Shown here: piece after piece, positions 7,029 to 14,324 of the stretch
How the letters are laid out: every line of letters begins with the position of its first letter
Position numbering within the stretch: position 1 is the first letter of the stretch
Assembly (NCBI RefSeq): GCF_002311515.1
Contig: NZ_DCAO01000099.1
Span: forward strand, 1-26,721
Direction: 5' to 3'
DNA length: 26,721 bases
Origin: Thalassospira sp. UBA1131
GTDB taxonomy: Bacteria; Pseudomonadota; Alphaproteobacteria; Rhodospirillales; Thalassospiraceae
Translations under genes and position numbers: made by a program
Notes under the pieces: model-generated
Told to the model about the DNA's origin: nothing
Seen by the model: only the letters and a program-made list of their open reading frames with translations
Database searches by the model: none

Positions 7029-8257
7029 GCGAAGCAAAAAAACGCGGGTTGGGCAGGGGACTGTCTGCACTTCTGGGTGAAGAGGACGAAGAAGTTGCTG
7101 TTGCCGCCAGCGGCGATAGCGCCGAGGCGGCCCATCCGGGACCGGGCGGGACGACGCAACATATTGCGATTACCGATCTGAAACCGTCACCGTTTCAGCC
7201 GCGCAGCAATTTTGATGATGACGCGATTGATGATCTGGCGGCCTCGATCCGCCAAAAGGGCATCATTCAGCCGATTCTGGTGCGTGCCTCTTCGACGGGT
7301 GAAACCAAATATGAAATCATCGCCGGTGAACGCCGCTGGCGAGCGGCCCAGCGGGCACAGCTTCATGAAGTGCCGGTTCTGGTACGCGAGTTTGATGATC
7401 GCGAAACCGCCGAAATTGCCCTGATTGAAAACCTGCAGCGTCAGGATCTGTCGCCGCTGGAAGAGGCGGAGGGCTATAACCGCCTGATGAGCGAGTTCTC
7501 CCACACGCAGGAAGCACTTGGCCAGGCACTGGGCAAAAGCCGCAGCCACATTGCCAACAGCCTGCGTTTGCTGGGCCTGCCAGCCCCGATCAAGCAGATG
7601 CTCTCAGACAAGGTTCTGAGCTCCGGCCATGCCCGTGCATTGCTTGGGGCGGATAATGCCGTCGAGCTTGCGGCCCAGATCGTCAAGAAAGGCCTGAATG
7701 TCCGTCAGGCAGAGAAACTGGTCAAGACCGATGGCGGCAAGTCCGCGCGTCCGAAGAAATCATCGGGCCGGTCTTCGATCGAAAAAGACCCAGATACGGT
7801 GTCTCTGGAGCGTGACCTTAGCAATATGTTGGGGTTGGCGGTCAATATTGACTTTGACGGATCGGCGGGCAAAATCTCCATCCGTTATGAAACGCTGGAG
7901 CAGCTTGATGACATCCTGCAGCGCCTGACGCATGGCAAGGTCGCCGACATTTCTGATGATGCCGATGCTGATGCTGCGCCCGGCCCGGATGAGAACGAGT
8001 TCGATTCGATGTTTATCGAAGATGACGAGTTTGAAGCCGAATTGGTTGATGACGCGGAAAACGAAGACGAGGATGCGCTGACCAGCGAGCTCGAATCGAT
8101 TGCCGATGCGGTTGATGGCGGCCGTGATCTTGATGGGGTTGATGACGACAGCCTGATGATCGACGATGAGCCCGAGGGCGATATGCCGATCGCGCAGGAA
8201 GAAGTCGACGAGGATGTGCTGGAGGAGGTTGCAGATGGCACGGGAAAAAAGCCGTAA
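7025..8257 (+). CDS. parB: Chromosome partitioning protein ParB with long acidic C-terminal tail
   Basis: ParB is a CTP-dependent DNA clamp that loads at parS. The zero-frame product is 410 residues, against about 280-300 for most chromosomal ParBs. The N-terminal ParA-contact motif is KKRGLGRGLSALLG (5-18). The CTPase motifs GERRWRAAQR (101-110) and ENLQRQ (135-140) and the HTH around ALGKSRSHIANSLRLL (168-183) are intact. The C-terminal dimerisation part ends near residue 306 (YETLEQLDDILQRL). Residues 307-410 are extra: 44 of 104 are Asp/Glu. The last codons form an A AAA AAG heptamer (8245-8251) just before the TAA, and the -1 frame stays open to 8370 (separate entry). The ATG at 7025 overlaps the parA stop; the frame opens upstream but homology begins here. 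Confidence 0.95.
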   Translation: MSEAKKRGLGRGLSALLGEEDEEVAVAASGDSAEAAHPGPGGTTQHIAITDLKPSPFQPRSNFDDDAIDDLAASIRQKGIIQPILVRASSTGETKYEIIAGERRWRAAQRAQLHEVPVLVREFDDRETAEIALIENLQRQDLSPLEEAEGYNRLMSEFSHTQEALGQALGKSRSHIANSLRLLGLPAPIKQMLSDKVLSSGHARALLGADNAVELAAQIVKKGLNVRQAEKLVKTDGGKSARPKKSSGRSSIEKDPDTVSLERDLSNMLGLAVNIDFDGSAGKISIRYETLEQLDDILQRLTHGKVADISDDADADAAPGPDENEFDSMFIEDDEFEAELVDDAENEDEDALTSELESIADAVDGGRDLDGVDDDSLMIDDEPEGDMPIAQEEVDEDVLEEVADGTGKKP

Positions 8258-8370
8258 CCAAAACCAGCATGAAGGATCTTGATCGCGACAAGATCGATCA
8301 GCTTAAGAAGCTTAAAGAAGAAGAAGCCAAATCCCGCCGGGGATCGGTCGAGGTGAAGCGTATCCTTTAG
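8245..8370 (+). other. Possible -1 frameshift extension of parB (A AAA AAG heptamer plus 39 codons)
   Basis: The end of parB reads GGA AAA AAG CCG TAA, so A AAA AAG is in the register that permits -1 slippage in dnaX. After slippage the frame continues GCC GTA ACC ... for 39 codons to a TAG at 8368-8370, giving a 448-residue ParB. The extension has 12 Lys/Arg in 39 residues and looks helical (KDLDRDKIDQLKKLKEEEAK), in contrast to the acidic tail before it. The terminator begins only eight bases after the TAG but 120 bases after the zero-frame stop, which fits translation to 8370. GGAGGAGG (8221-8228) lies 16 bases upstream of the heptamer. A one-base error in the A6 run, or a recent mutation, would explain the data equally well. 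Confidence 0.4.
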
Positions 8371-8377
8371 ATATTTA

Positions 8378-8420
8378 ACGCGGTGCGGGGCTTATATCCC
8401 GGACCGCGTTTTTGCGTTTT
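8378..8420 (+). terminator. Terminator after parB
   Basis: ACGCGGT (8378-8384) pairs with ACCGCGT (8403-8409), followed inward, after a G-G mismatch, by CGGG/CCCG; the T-rich tail is TTTTGCGTTTT. It lies between convergent parB and holA. Confidence 0.75.
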
Positions 8421-8505
8421 GGACGCATTCCAGTCGGGTCGGGTATATATGGCATAGACCTTGGTTACCGCGATGGCGCTGAAGACTGGCGAGTCGGGTT
8501 AGCGG

Positions 8506-9537
8506 TTAGCGTCTGACCTGTTTCTGGCGGGCAACCGCGACCTTGATCATGGCGCGGTGCGCAATGGTTTCGGGGATGGCCAGGCCGCTTTTGCAGTCCT
8601 TTTCGGCTTCCAGCAGGATTTGCAAGGCACGCTGCAGGTTATTGACCGCCCAGTAATTCAGATTGGCGCGAAACTGATCGGCGGCCTTGAAAAACAGCGG
8701 CGGGCGGAGCGACTTCATCGCCTGATCGGCGCTGGCACCCTGGGACACCTGTCCCTTGACCAGATGAAGCTTCTGAAAATAGCTGATCATCATGCGCAGC
8801 GCACCGACCGGGTTGAGGCCTTCTTCGACCAGGCGGGTCAGAGCGGCATCAAGATTGACGACATTGCCCTGTGAGACGGCCTGAATGACATCGTCATAGT
8901 GGCGGGCGGAACTGTCGCCAACGCAGGCCATGGCGTCTGCCAGCGTGACCTGACCGTCCTTGAGCGCATAGAGGGCGAGTTTTTCAAGCTCGCTTCGTGA
9001 AATCATGCGGTCCGAGCCGAGATTGGCGACCAGATAGCTGGTGGCATCTCGGTCAATGCGCAGTTTGTGTTCTTCCATGATCGACTGGATCAGGCTTTCG
9101 ATGTCGCGTGCGCCATCGGCATAGCAGGGCAGCGCCATGCCATTGCCGGCTTTTTCGACTGCCTGACGCAGTTTGGAGCGAGTCGGAAGGCTTCCGGCCT
9201 CAATCACAATCAGGGCATCGCCGGCCGGATCGCCGAGGAAATCGGCAATGACAGGAGCCTGCGCATCACCGACATCGCGGAGTCGGATCACACGGCGTCC
9301 GCCACCAAAGCTCATGGCGGCGGCCTCGTCGCGCAGGCGGCTGGGGTCTTCCTTGAGTTGGGCGCTTCCAAGCTCGATCACGCGGAAGGGATCCTTGAGG
9401 TCCTCGACAACGGTTTTGGCCAGTTTGGTCGCACGTTCACGCACAAGACCTTCGTCCTCGCCATAAATCAGGACCAGCTGCGCCTTCGCATCCGGGGCGC
9501 GCAAGAAGTTTTCAACCTGTGCTGCCTTGAGCTTCAT
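8506..9537 (-). CDS. holA: DNA polymerase III delta subunit HolA
   Basis: The delta subunit opens the beta sliding clamp within the clamp-loader complex. The 343-residue product begins MKLKAAQVENFLRAPDAKAQ and has the DNA pol III delta N-terminal pattern LVLIYGEDEGLVRERATKLA, the RVIRLRDV segment, and the AAA-lid and C-terminal collar region with YFQKLHLVKGQ and RANLNYW-like helices. Length is typical. The start at 9537 has AAGG seven bases upstream. It is the last gene of the apparent DUF3576 - leuS-like - lptE - holA unit, 60 bases after lptE, which is the usual alphaproteobacterial order. Confidence 0.94.
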   Translation of the reverse strand: MKLKAAQVENFLRAPDAKAQLVLIYGEDEGLVRERATKLAKTVVEDLKDPFRVIELGSAQLKEDPSRLRDEAAAMSFGGGRRVIRLRDVGDAQAPVIADFLGDPAGDALIVIEAGSLPTRSKLRQAVEKAGNGMALPCYADGARDIESLIQSIMEEHKLRIDRDATSYLVANLGSDRMISRSELEKLALYALKDGQVTLADAMACVGDSSARHYDDVIQAVSQGNVVNLDAALTRLVEEGLNPVGALRMMISYFQKLHLVKGQVSQGASADQAMKSLRPPLFFKAADQFRANLNYWAVNNLQRALQILLEAEKDCKSGLAIPETIAHRAMIKVAVARQKQVRR

Positions 9538-9597
9538 GATGCGCCTTGTGGTTCGTTGGGGAGTGGGCGTGAGGTTTGAAAGGTTCGGGGAACGACG

Positions 9598-10104
9598 TTA
9601 TTGCGACCGCAGGCCAATCGCGATCTGGTTGGCCAGTTGCTGGGCGAGGTTCCGGGCGGCATCTCTGCGCGCAGCATTTTTGGCCTCGATGCTGGCAAAT
9701 TCCGAATCGACGATGTTGTAGCTGGTGCGGGCGCGAACCGATCCTTTGCGCAGGACCTTGGTATCGGTTCGGCGGACCAGTTCGTATTGTGCGTTAATCA
9801 GGAAATCGGCAATCGTTGCCTCGTTTTCCTTGGTAAAGCCTTGCTCATTCGTCGATTCGGACAAGGTCACCTTCAAATCATATAACGGGTTGGCACTTTG
9901 ACCACGTGGGGTTAGCGTCTCAAGCAGGGCATTGCGGGTCAGTTGGCCGACACGGTCATTGATCAGGGCGACTTTCACCTGGGCCATATTGGCTGCCGTG
10001 TTGTAATCATCACCCGCTGTGGCATAGAGCGGGCGAAATCCGCAGGCGCTGAGCGTTGTCAGGGCCACAAGTGCGAGAATCGGAAAAACCGCACGCAATG
10101 TCAT
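9598..10104 (-). CDS. lptE: LPS assembly outer-membrane lipoprotein LptE
   Basis: LptE plugs the LptD barrel and helps insert lipopolysaccharide in the outer leaflet. The 168-residue product has a hydrophobic signal peptide ending in the lipobox LSAC with Cys21 as the lipidated residue, followed by GFRPLYA, the usual opening of LptE after the lipid anchor. The rest shows the NALLETLTPRG and YELVRRTDTKVL-type segments of the family. Its ATG (10104) overlaps the stop of the upstream LeuRS-like ORF by four bases (ATGA), so its translation is probably coupled to that ORF. Confidence 0.92.
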   Translation of the reverse strand: MTLRAVFPILALVALTTLSACGFRPLYATAGDDYNTAANMAQVKVALINDRVGQLTRNALLETLTPRGQSANPLYDLKVTLSESTNEQGFTKENEATIADFLINAQYELVRRTDTKVLRKGSVRARTSYNIVDSEFASIEAKNAARRDAARNLAQQLANQIAIGLRSQ

Positions 10105-10763
10105 TCAACTATACCTTCTTTATCATTGGTCCGGGACCGGCTGATTGGATCCTGTTCAATCCGGCCCTGCCGCCACAATAGTTCGGTTGCGATGAAAGGG
10201 CAAAACAGAGATAGGCTGTTCAGAAAAGAAATGTACAGTCCGGCATTATCCGGATTCTGCTGCACCTTTTTGAACAGATTGCGCAATTCGGCAACGGCAA
10301 GATTGTTTTTGCCGTTTCGTAATGCCTCTGTCACCGCGTTCCGGGTGTCCATGGTTGCCGTAAACTGTGGGCGCGAGGATCCCACACGCCAGACGTCGCG
10401 TAACCAACGCCAATGACCAATCAGGCTGTTGTGCGTCAGGTGCAACGGTCGGTGGGCTGGCACATCGGCCAACAGAGCGAGTGACATGATATCGAACCCG
10501 ACTTCATAATTGAGCTGTGCGCCATTGCCCACTGTTTCGTCAGTTGTGACCTTGCTAGGACGATTGCGCTGTGAGGAGGATGGCGAAAAATCCGGTGGTG
10601 ATGCCTTGAGAACTGAGAAGTAGAGTGCAGTACGAATCGTCGCAAGACTCTCTGGTATCACCTCAAAAACATCACTTCGTTCTGCCGATACAACAAACCC
10701 CCAGTCGCGTTGCAGCGAATGGGGGTTGTATTCAGGCGATATATAAAGCGTGCCTTGCGACAT
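10101..10763 (-). CDS. Shrunken LeuRS-like protein at the leuS position (probably non-catalytic)
   Basis: A 220-residue open frame sits where alphaproteobacteria usually carry leuS (about 850-880 residues), between the DUF3576 gene and lptE. Several segments resemble the C-terminal half of leucyl-tRNA synthetase: YEVGFDIMSLALLADVP (86-102) against 'YGADTxRxFMLxxxPP'; LIGHWRWLRDVWR (114-126) against 'GxxRFxxRVWR'; AVTEAL and NLAVAEL (143-160) against the first anticodon-domain helices; FCPFIATELLW (187-197) against 'PxxPHxAEELW'. The HIGH half, editing domain and C-terminal domain are absent, and KMSKS is not recognisable (RNRPSK at 66-71 is the nearest). There is no internal stop, AAGG precedes the ATG, and both neighbours are close (5-base gap, then ATGA overlap). 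It may be a decaying leuS relic or a reused fragment. The assignment is by eye. Confidence 0.6.
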   Translation of the reverse strand: MSQGTLYISPEYNPHSLQRDWGFVVSAERSDVFEVIPESLATIRTALYFSVLKASPPDFSPSSSQRNRPSKVTTDETVGNGAQLNYEVGFDIMSLALLADVPAHRPLHLTHNSLIGHWRWLRDVWRVGSSRPQFTATMDTRNAVTEALRNGKNNLAVAELRNLFKKVQQNPDNAGLYISFLNSLSLFCPFIATELLWRQGRIEQDPISRSRTNDKEGIVE

Positions 10764-10768
10764 TAGCC

Positions 10769-11338
10769 TTATTGAGAATTTGCACTGTCAATGCGCAGCT
10801 GACGGGCGCGGGTCAGGATGGCGTCCTCCATCGAGGTGACGGTGCCCGCTTCAACAACCGCATCCTGCCACTGGTTGGGCCCAACATTGACCTGACGGAA
10901 GATGGAGACCTTGACAGCATCCGAGCGCAGCGCGGTACCGAGGATATAGGCGGTCAGCTTGAAACGCTCATCGGGTGACTCGGGCGGCGTATACCAGTCG
11001 GTGATGATGACACCGCCAAACGGATCGGCCGAATTCAGGGGCATGAAGGACAGGGTATCGAGGGTCGCGCGCCACAGGAAACTGTTTACGCCGATGCCGG
11101 AACCGGAGCCTTCTTTCTTCTCTTCACCGCCGAAGATATTCAGACCATCTCCACCGAACAGACTGCCGCGTTCTTTCATGTCTGCTTTTGTCGCAGCACG
11201 TCCTTCGGTTCCAACCCTTTGATCGCCCGGGGCAGAGCCGGGATAGCTGTCATAATCCGTTTGGCTGCCAGCCGCACAGCCGGCAAGCAAAGCGACGAGT
11301 GAGCAAAGTGCTGAGAGTTTCAATACAGAATTACGCAC
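10769..11338 (-). CDS. DUF3576 domain lipoprotein
   Basis: The product from the GTG at 11338 is 189 residues: a short signal peptide with lipobox LLAGC (Cys21), a Gly/Ser/Asp-rich linker, then the conserved domain containing NSFLWRATLDTLSFMPLNSADPFGGVIITDWY and a C-terminal segment ending ARQLRIDSANSQ. This is the DUF3576 pattern, an envelope lipoprotein of unknown function often found beside leuS-lptE-holA. The frame is open further upstream to 11644, but that part would cover the porin promoter and lacks a signal peptide, so GTG 11338 was chosen; its ribosome site is weak. It starts the minus-strand unit, five bases before the LeuRS-like ORF, and is divergent from the first porin. Confidence 0.85.
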   Translation of the reverse strand: MRNSVLKLSALCSLVALLAGCAAGSQTDYDSYPGSAPGDQRVGTEGRAATKADMKERGSLFGGDGLNIFGGEEKKEGSGSGIGVNSFLWRATLDTLSFMPLNSADPFGGVIITDWYTPPESPDERFKLTAYILGTALRSDAVKVSIFRQVNVGPNQWQDAVVEAGTVTSMEDAILTRARQLRIDSANSQ

Positions 11339-11422
11339 GTCTGTTCGACCCCGGTTAACAATTGATAATTCAAGTTGAACAGCAATATATGCGGCAATTC
11401 GTTTCGGGGCAAAGGAAACGAA

Positions 11423-11471
11423 TGTGTTTTTTTTGCAACAGTCGATCGGCTTTGTGTTTTTTCTGCAACAG
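11423..11471. repeat. Pair of 19-bp direct repeats between DUF3576 and porin 1
   Basis: TGTGTTTTTTTTGCAACAG (11423-11441) and TGTGTTTTTTCTGCAACAG (11453-11471) match at 18 of 19 positions and start exactly 30 bases apart, close to three helical turns. They lie in the divergent 245-base promoter region, about 110-160 bases before the porin ATG. A regulator-binding array is the natural reading, but no known motif is claimed. Confidence 0.6.
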
Positions 11472-11583
11472 CGCTTGTTGACTTCGTTGCTCTTTAATGG
11501 CTCCATCATCTCCGAACCGGGCGGCAAAAGCCGTCCAAATATATTTGTTGCGTAAAACGCACGCAAAGACGTTGAGGGAAAAG

Positions 11584-12651
11584 ATGAAAAAGATTCTTCT
11601 TGCTGGTAGCGCGATTGCCGCTTTCGGTTTCGCTGGTGCCGCACAGGCTTCAGAGCCGATCACCCTGTCGCTGGGTGGTTACATGGAACAGTGGGCTGGT
11701 ATTGCTGATTCTGACACCGGCGAAGCAAAAAATGCTTTCCAGTCTGACTCTGAAGTTTACTTCGATGGCGAAACCATCCTTGATAACGGTATCCAGGTTG
11801 GTGCGCACATCGAACTCGAAGCCGAAACTTCAACCGACCAGATCGACGAGCAGTTCCTGTATATCAGCGGTGGATTCGGTCGTTTTGAAATTGGTAAAAA
11901 CGACTCTGTTGCTGACTCCATGTCGATTACCGCTCCTGCTGTTGGTCCGGTTGGTGTAAACGACGGTGACATGACCTCTTGGGTTAACGGCGTTGCGTTG
12001 ATTGACACCGTTCCGTCCTCTGGTGACCAGAACCGTGTAACCTACTTCACTCCGTCCTTTGGTGGCTTCCAGGCTGGTGTTTCGTATGCTGACAGCAACA
12101 AAACCAACGGTACTTTTGATGCCACCACCTCTACCTCGAATGGTACGACCAGCGTTGGTGGGTACCAGAGCGATTCTGCTGGCGACGGCATGAACATTGT
12201 TTCTGCTGCTATCGCATATAGCGGCGACTTCGATGGCATCAGCGTTAGCCTGTCGGCTGAAGGTGAAAATCAGGGCGAAGGTAACTGGTACGGTATCGGT
12301 GCCAATGTTGGCTTCGGTGCTTTCACCGTTGGTTCTTCTTGGGGTCACATCGAAGATGACTACGGTATTTCCGATAGCGCGACATCGGACCGTGGCGGCG
12401 ACACTGATGCATTTGACATCGGCGTAGCTTACGCAATGGACGCAGCTTCCATCTCCCTGACCTATGCATATCAGGATGACGAAGCTCCCACCAATGATGT
12501 TGAAACCCAGGCTATCGACCTTGGTCTTCGTTATGCACTTGGCGCAGGTGTTTCCTGGCGTTCGTCGATCTTCTGGGGCGAAAACGACGTACAGGGCGGC
12601 GCGGACACCGATGCATACGGTGTTGTTACCGGTCTGCGTCTCGACTTCTAA
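11584..12651 (+). CDS. Outer-membrane porin, copy 1 (Gram-negative porin family)
   Basis: The 355-residue protein should form a trimeric 16-strand beta-barrel for diffusion of small solutes. The Sec signal peptide MKKILLAGSAIAAFGFAGAAQA is followed by SEP, with cleavage after Ala22. The mature part shows alternating strands rich in Gly, Asp and aromatic residues, the GGFGRFEIGKNDSVADSM segment typical of this porin family, and a C-terminal Phe (GLRLDF) for BAM recognition. GAGGG precedes the ATG at 11584 by about six bases; the frame opens earlier (11497) but lacks a signal peptide there. Codon choice is strongly biased to GTT/GCT/GGT, unlike the neighbours, as expected for a highly expressed protein. 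It is tandem with a broken paralogue at 13141. Confidence 0.93.
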   Translation: MKKILLAGSAIAAFGFAGAAQASEPITLSLGGYMEQWAGIADSDTGEAKNAFQSDSEVYFDGETILDNGIQVGAHIELEAETSTDQIDEQFLYISGGFGRFEIGKNDSVADSMSITAPAVGPVGVNDGDMTSWVNGVALIDTVPSSGDQNRVTYFTPSFGGFQAGVSYADSNKTNGTFDATTSTSNGTTSVGGYQSDSAGDGMNIVSAAIAYSGDFDGISVSLSAEGENQGEGNWYGIGANVGFGAFTVGSSWGHIEDDYGISDSATSDRGGDTDAFDIGVAYAMDAASISLTYAYQDDEAPTNDVETQAIDLGLRYALGAGVSWRSSIFWGENDVQGGADTDAYGVVTGLRLDF

Positions 12652-12704
12652 TTCTTCGGAATTTGATACAGACGAAAGGGGTGGCTTCGGCCACCCCTTT
12701 TTTA
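12650..12704 (+). terminator. Tandem UUCG hairpins ending porin 1
   Basis: A small hairpin AATTC-TTCG-GAATT (12650-12663) overlaps the TAA stop. The main terminator is an 11-bp stem AAAGGGGTGGC / GCCACCCCTTT (12675-12685 with 12690-12700), UUCG tetraloop, then TTT. Both hairpins recur after porin 2. Confidence 0.88.
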
Positions 12705-12903
12705 TTTGTTTGCAGCCGAACTGCCAGTTTCGATATGCCCATCATTTTGGTTGCATAGTTGTCTGAACTCTATCGCAAATTTGTGTTTCTGTGCTGCTCT
12801 ACATCACTTTGCGTTTGAAGAGATAGCCAGCAGAACATGAACATCCGGGGGTCTATGGATAAACCGATCACCAGAAATCGTGCATCACAATATTACCTAA
12901 AAA

Positions 12904-12916
12904 TGACCAATGGTCA
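12904..12916. promoter_or_regulatory. TetR-like operator palindrome 1 (upstream of porin 2)
   Basis: TGACCA-A-TGGTCA is a perfect odd-centred 13-bp palindrome, 225 bases before the porin 2 ATG. The regulator type is inferred only from palindrome form. Confidence 0.55.
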
Positions 12917-13021
12917 CATATGGATGGAAGATATGCTTTCCCAGCATGATGATCGCTAAGAGCTTCCTCCCAGCAGCCCAGGAAAAATATGTGGCAATTG
13001 TGCAACGCTGCGTGACATAAA

Positions 13022-13034
13022 TAACCACTGGTCA
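13022..13034. promoter_or_regulatory. TetR-like operator palindrome 2
   Basis: TAACCA-C-TGGTCA matches palindrome 1 with one arm mismatch and starts 118 bases after it, close to a possible -10 region of the porin 2 promoter. Confidence 0.5.
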
Positions 13035-13045
13035 TTTATCTTCGT

Positions 13046-13058
13046 TGACCGATGGTCA
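13046..13058. promoter_or_regulatory. TetR-like operator palindrome 3
   Basis: TGACCG-A-TGGTCA matches palindrome 1 with one arm mismatch and starts 24 bases after palindrome 2, a spacing suited to side-by-side binding. It lies 83 bases before the porin 2 ATG. Confidence 0.55.
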
Positions 13059-13140
13059 TTACGATGGCTTTATCATCCCCGTGAGATCGGCGGGATCATG
13101 TGTTGATCCTGTCATCCCGAAACGTTTTTCTTCGAGGGTA

Positions 13141-14213
13141 ATGATGAAAAAGATTCTTTTTGCGACCAGCGCGATTGTCGCTGTTGCTGCGGCGGGTTCT
13201 GCACAGGCTTCCGAACCGATCCAGCTTTCTGTTGGCGGTTTTATGAATCAGTGGATTGGCTTCGCTGATGAAGATAATACTGGTGCTGGTGGTCGTAAAA
13301 ACGCGTTCCATCTAACACCGAGATTCACTTCACTGGTTCAACGACGCTTGATAACGGAATCGAAGTTGGTGCAGTAGTCGAACTTGAGGGTGAAACTTCC
13401 AGCGATCAGATCGACGAACAGTACCTTTATATCAATGGTGGTTTCGGTCGTCTTGAAGTTGGTAAAAACGACAGTGCGGCTGACTCCATGCAGCTTGCAG
13501 CTCCGTCTGTTGGCCCGGTCGGCATCAACGACGGTGACCTGACCATCTGGACCAACGCAAACTATCTGATCGATACCAGCACCACTGCTGGTGACCAGAA
13601 CCGCGCTACTTACTATACGCCGAGCCTCGGTGGTTTCCGCCTCGGTGTTTCCTATGCGGATGACAGTGGTCGTAACGGTTCCTTTGACAGTGACGTTACC
13701 GATGGTGCGATTGGTGGTCTGCATGACGACACTTCCGGCGATGGCCTGAACATCGTTTCGGGTGGTGTTGAATATTCTGGCGACTTCAATGGCGTTTCCT
13801 TGGGTGTTTCTGCGATTGCTGAAAACTACGGCGAAGGTAACGTCTATGGCGGTGGTGTGAATGTTGGCTTCGCTAACTTCACCGTCGGTGGTTCTTACTC
13901 CCACGTCGAAGACGATTATGGCGTTGGTGAACGTGGTACCGCAGATTCAGATGATACTGATCAGTTTGATCTTGGCGTTTCCTATGCGATGGATGCAGCT
14001 GCTGTTTCTCTGACCTACGGTTATGCTGACTATTCCAAAGGTGCTGATGCTGGCGATTCTGGTGAAATCAACACGGTTGATCTCGGCCTGTCTTACACCC
14101 TTGGTGCAGGCGTTGCTTGGCGTTCGTCGATCTTCTGGTTCGACGATGAAATCGACGGTGGCAACGACAACGACGGTTACGGTGCTGTTACCGGTATCGC
14201 GCTTACCTTCTAA
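13141..14213 (+). pseudogene. Outer-membrane porin, copy 2, broken by a 1-nt deletion
   Basis: The gene starts ATGATGAAAAAG at 13141 with GAGGGTA just upstream, and encodes a signal peptide ending SAQA before SEPIQLSVGGFMNQW, closely parallel to porin 1. After KNAF the frame fails: porin 1 has CAG TCT (Gln-Ser), whereas here CA TCT is read at 13309-13313. Adding one base between 13310 and 13311 restores an unbroken 357-codon frame to the TAA at 14211-14213, with TEIHFTG aligned to porin 1 SEVYFDG, and the correct ending VTGIALTF. As read, translation stops at 13377 after 78 codons. The site is not a homopolymer. Either a real recent loss of function or a sequence error is possible; the rest of the gene shows no decay. 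Confidence 0.88.
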
Positions 14214-14268
14214 TTCTTCGGAATTATGCAAGGCTTTGAAAGGGTGGCTTCGGCCGCCCTTTCTTTTT
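14212..14268 (+). terminator. Tandem UUCG hairpins ending porin 2
   Basis: AATTC-TTCG-GAATT (14212-14225) overlaps the stop, then an 11-bp stem GAAAGGGTGGC / GCCGCCCTTTC (14238-14248 with 14253-14263) with UUCG loop and TTTTT. It matches the porin 1 arrangement. Confidence 0.88.
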
Positions 14269-14324
14269 GCTTGTTTGGGTTTTGTCGATGTGGCCAGTGC
14301 GATCGGATTCCGCTTTCGGCGGGT

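Larger units (their letters stand above)
12705..13140. other. Intergenic region between the two porins
   Basis: The 436 bases hold three TGACCA-n-TGGTCA-type palindromes (separate entries) and the leader of porin 2. A 40-codon frame at 12837-12959 has no ribosome site and overlaps the first palindrome, so it was not called. A weak promoter may lie around TTGTGC (12997) with TAAATA-like sequence just before the second palindrome. Confidence 0.5.

Noticed and set aside
8235..8282. A 15-codon frame ATGGCACGG... preceded by GGAGGAGG near the end of parB
   Set aside because: The ribosome-like site is good, but the peptide (MAREKSRNQNQHEGS) is tiny and unlike any known leader; kept only as context for the frameshift idea.
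12837..12959. A 40-codon frame starting MNIRGSMDKP between the two porins
   Set aside because: No ribosome site, no family features, and it overlaps an operator-like palindrome; likely chance.
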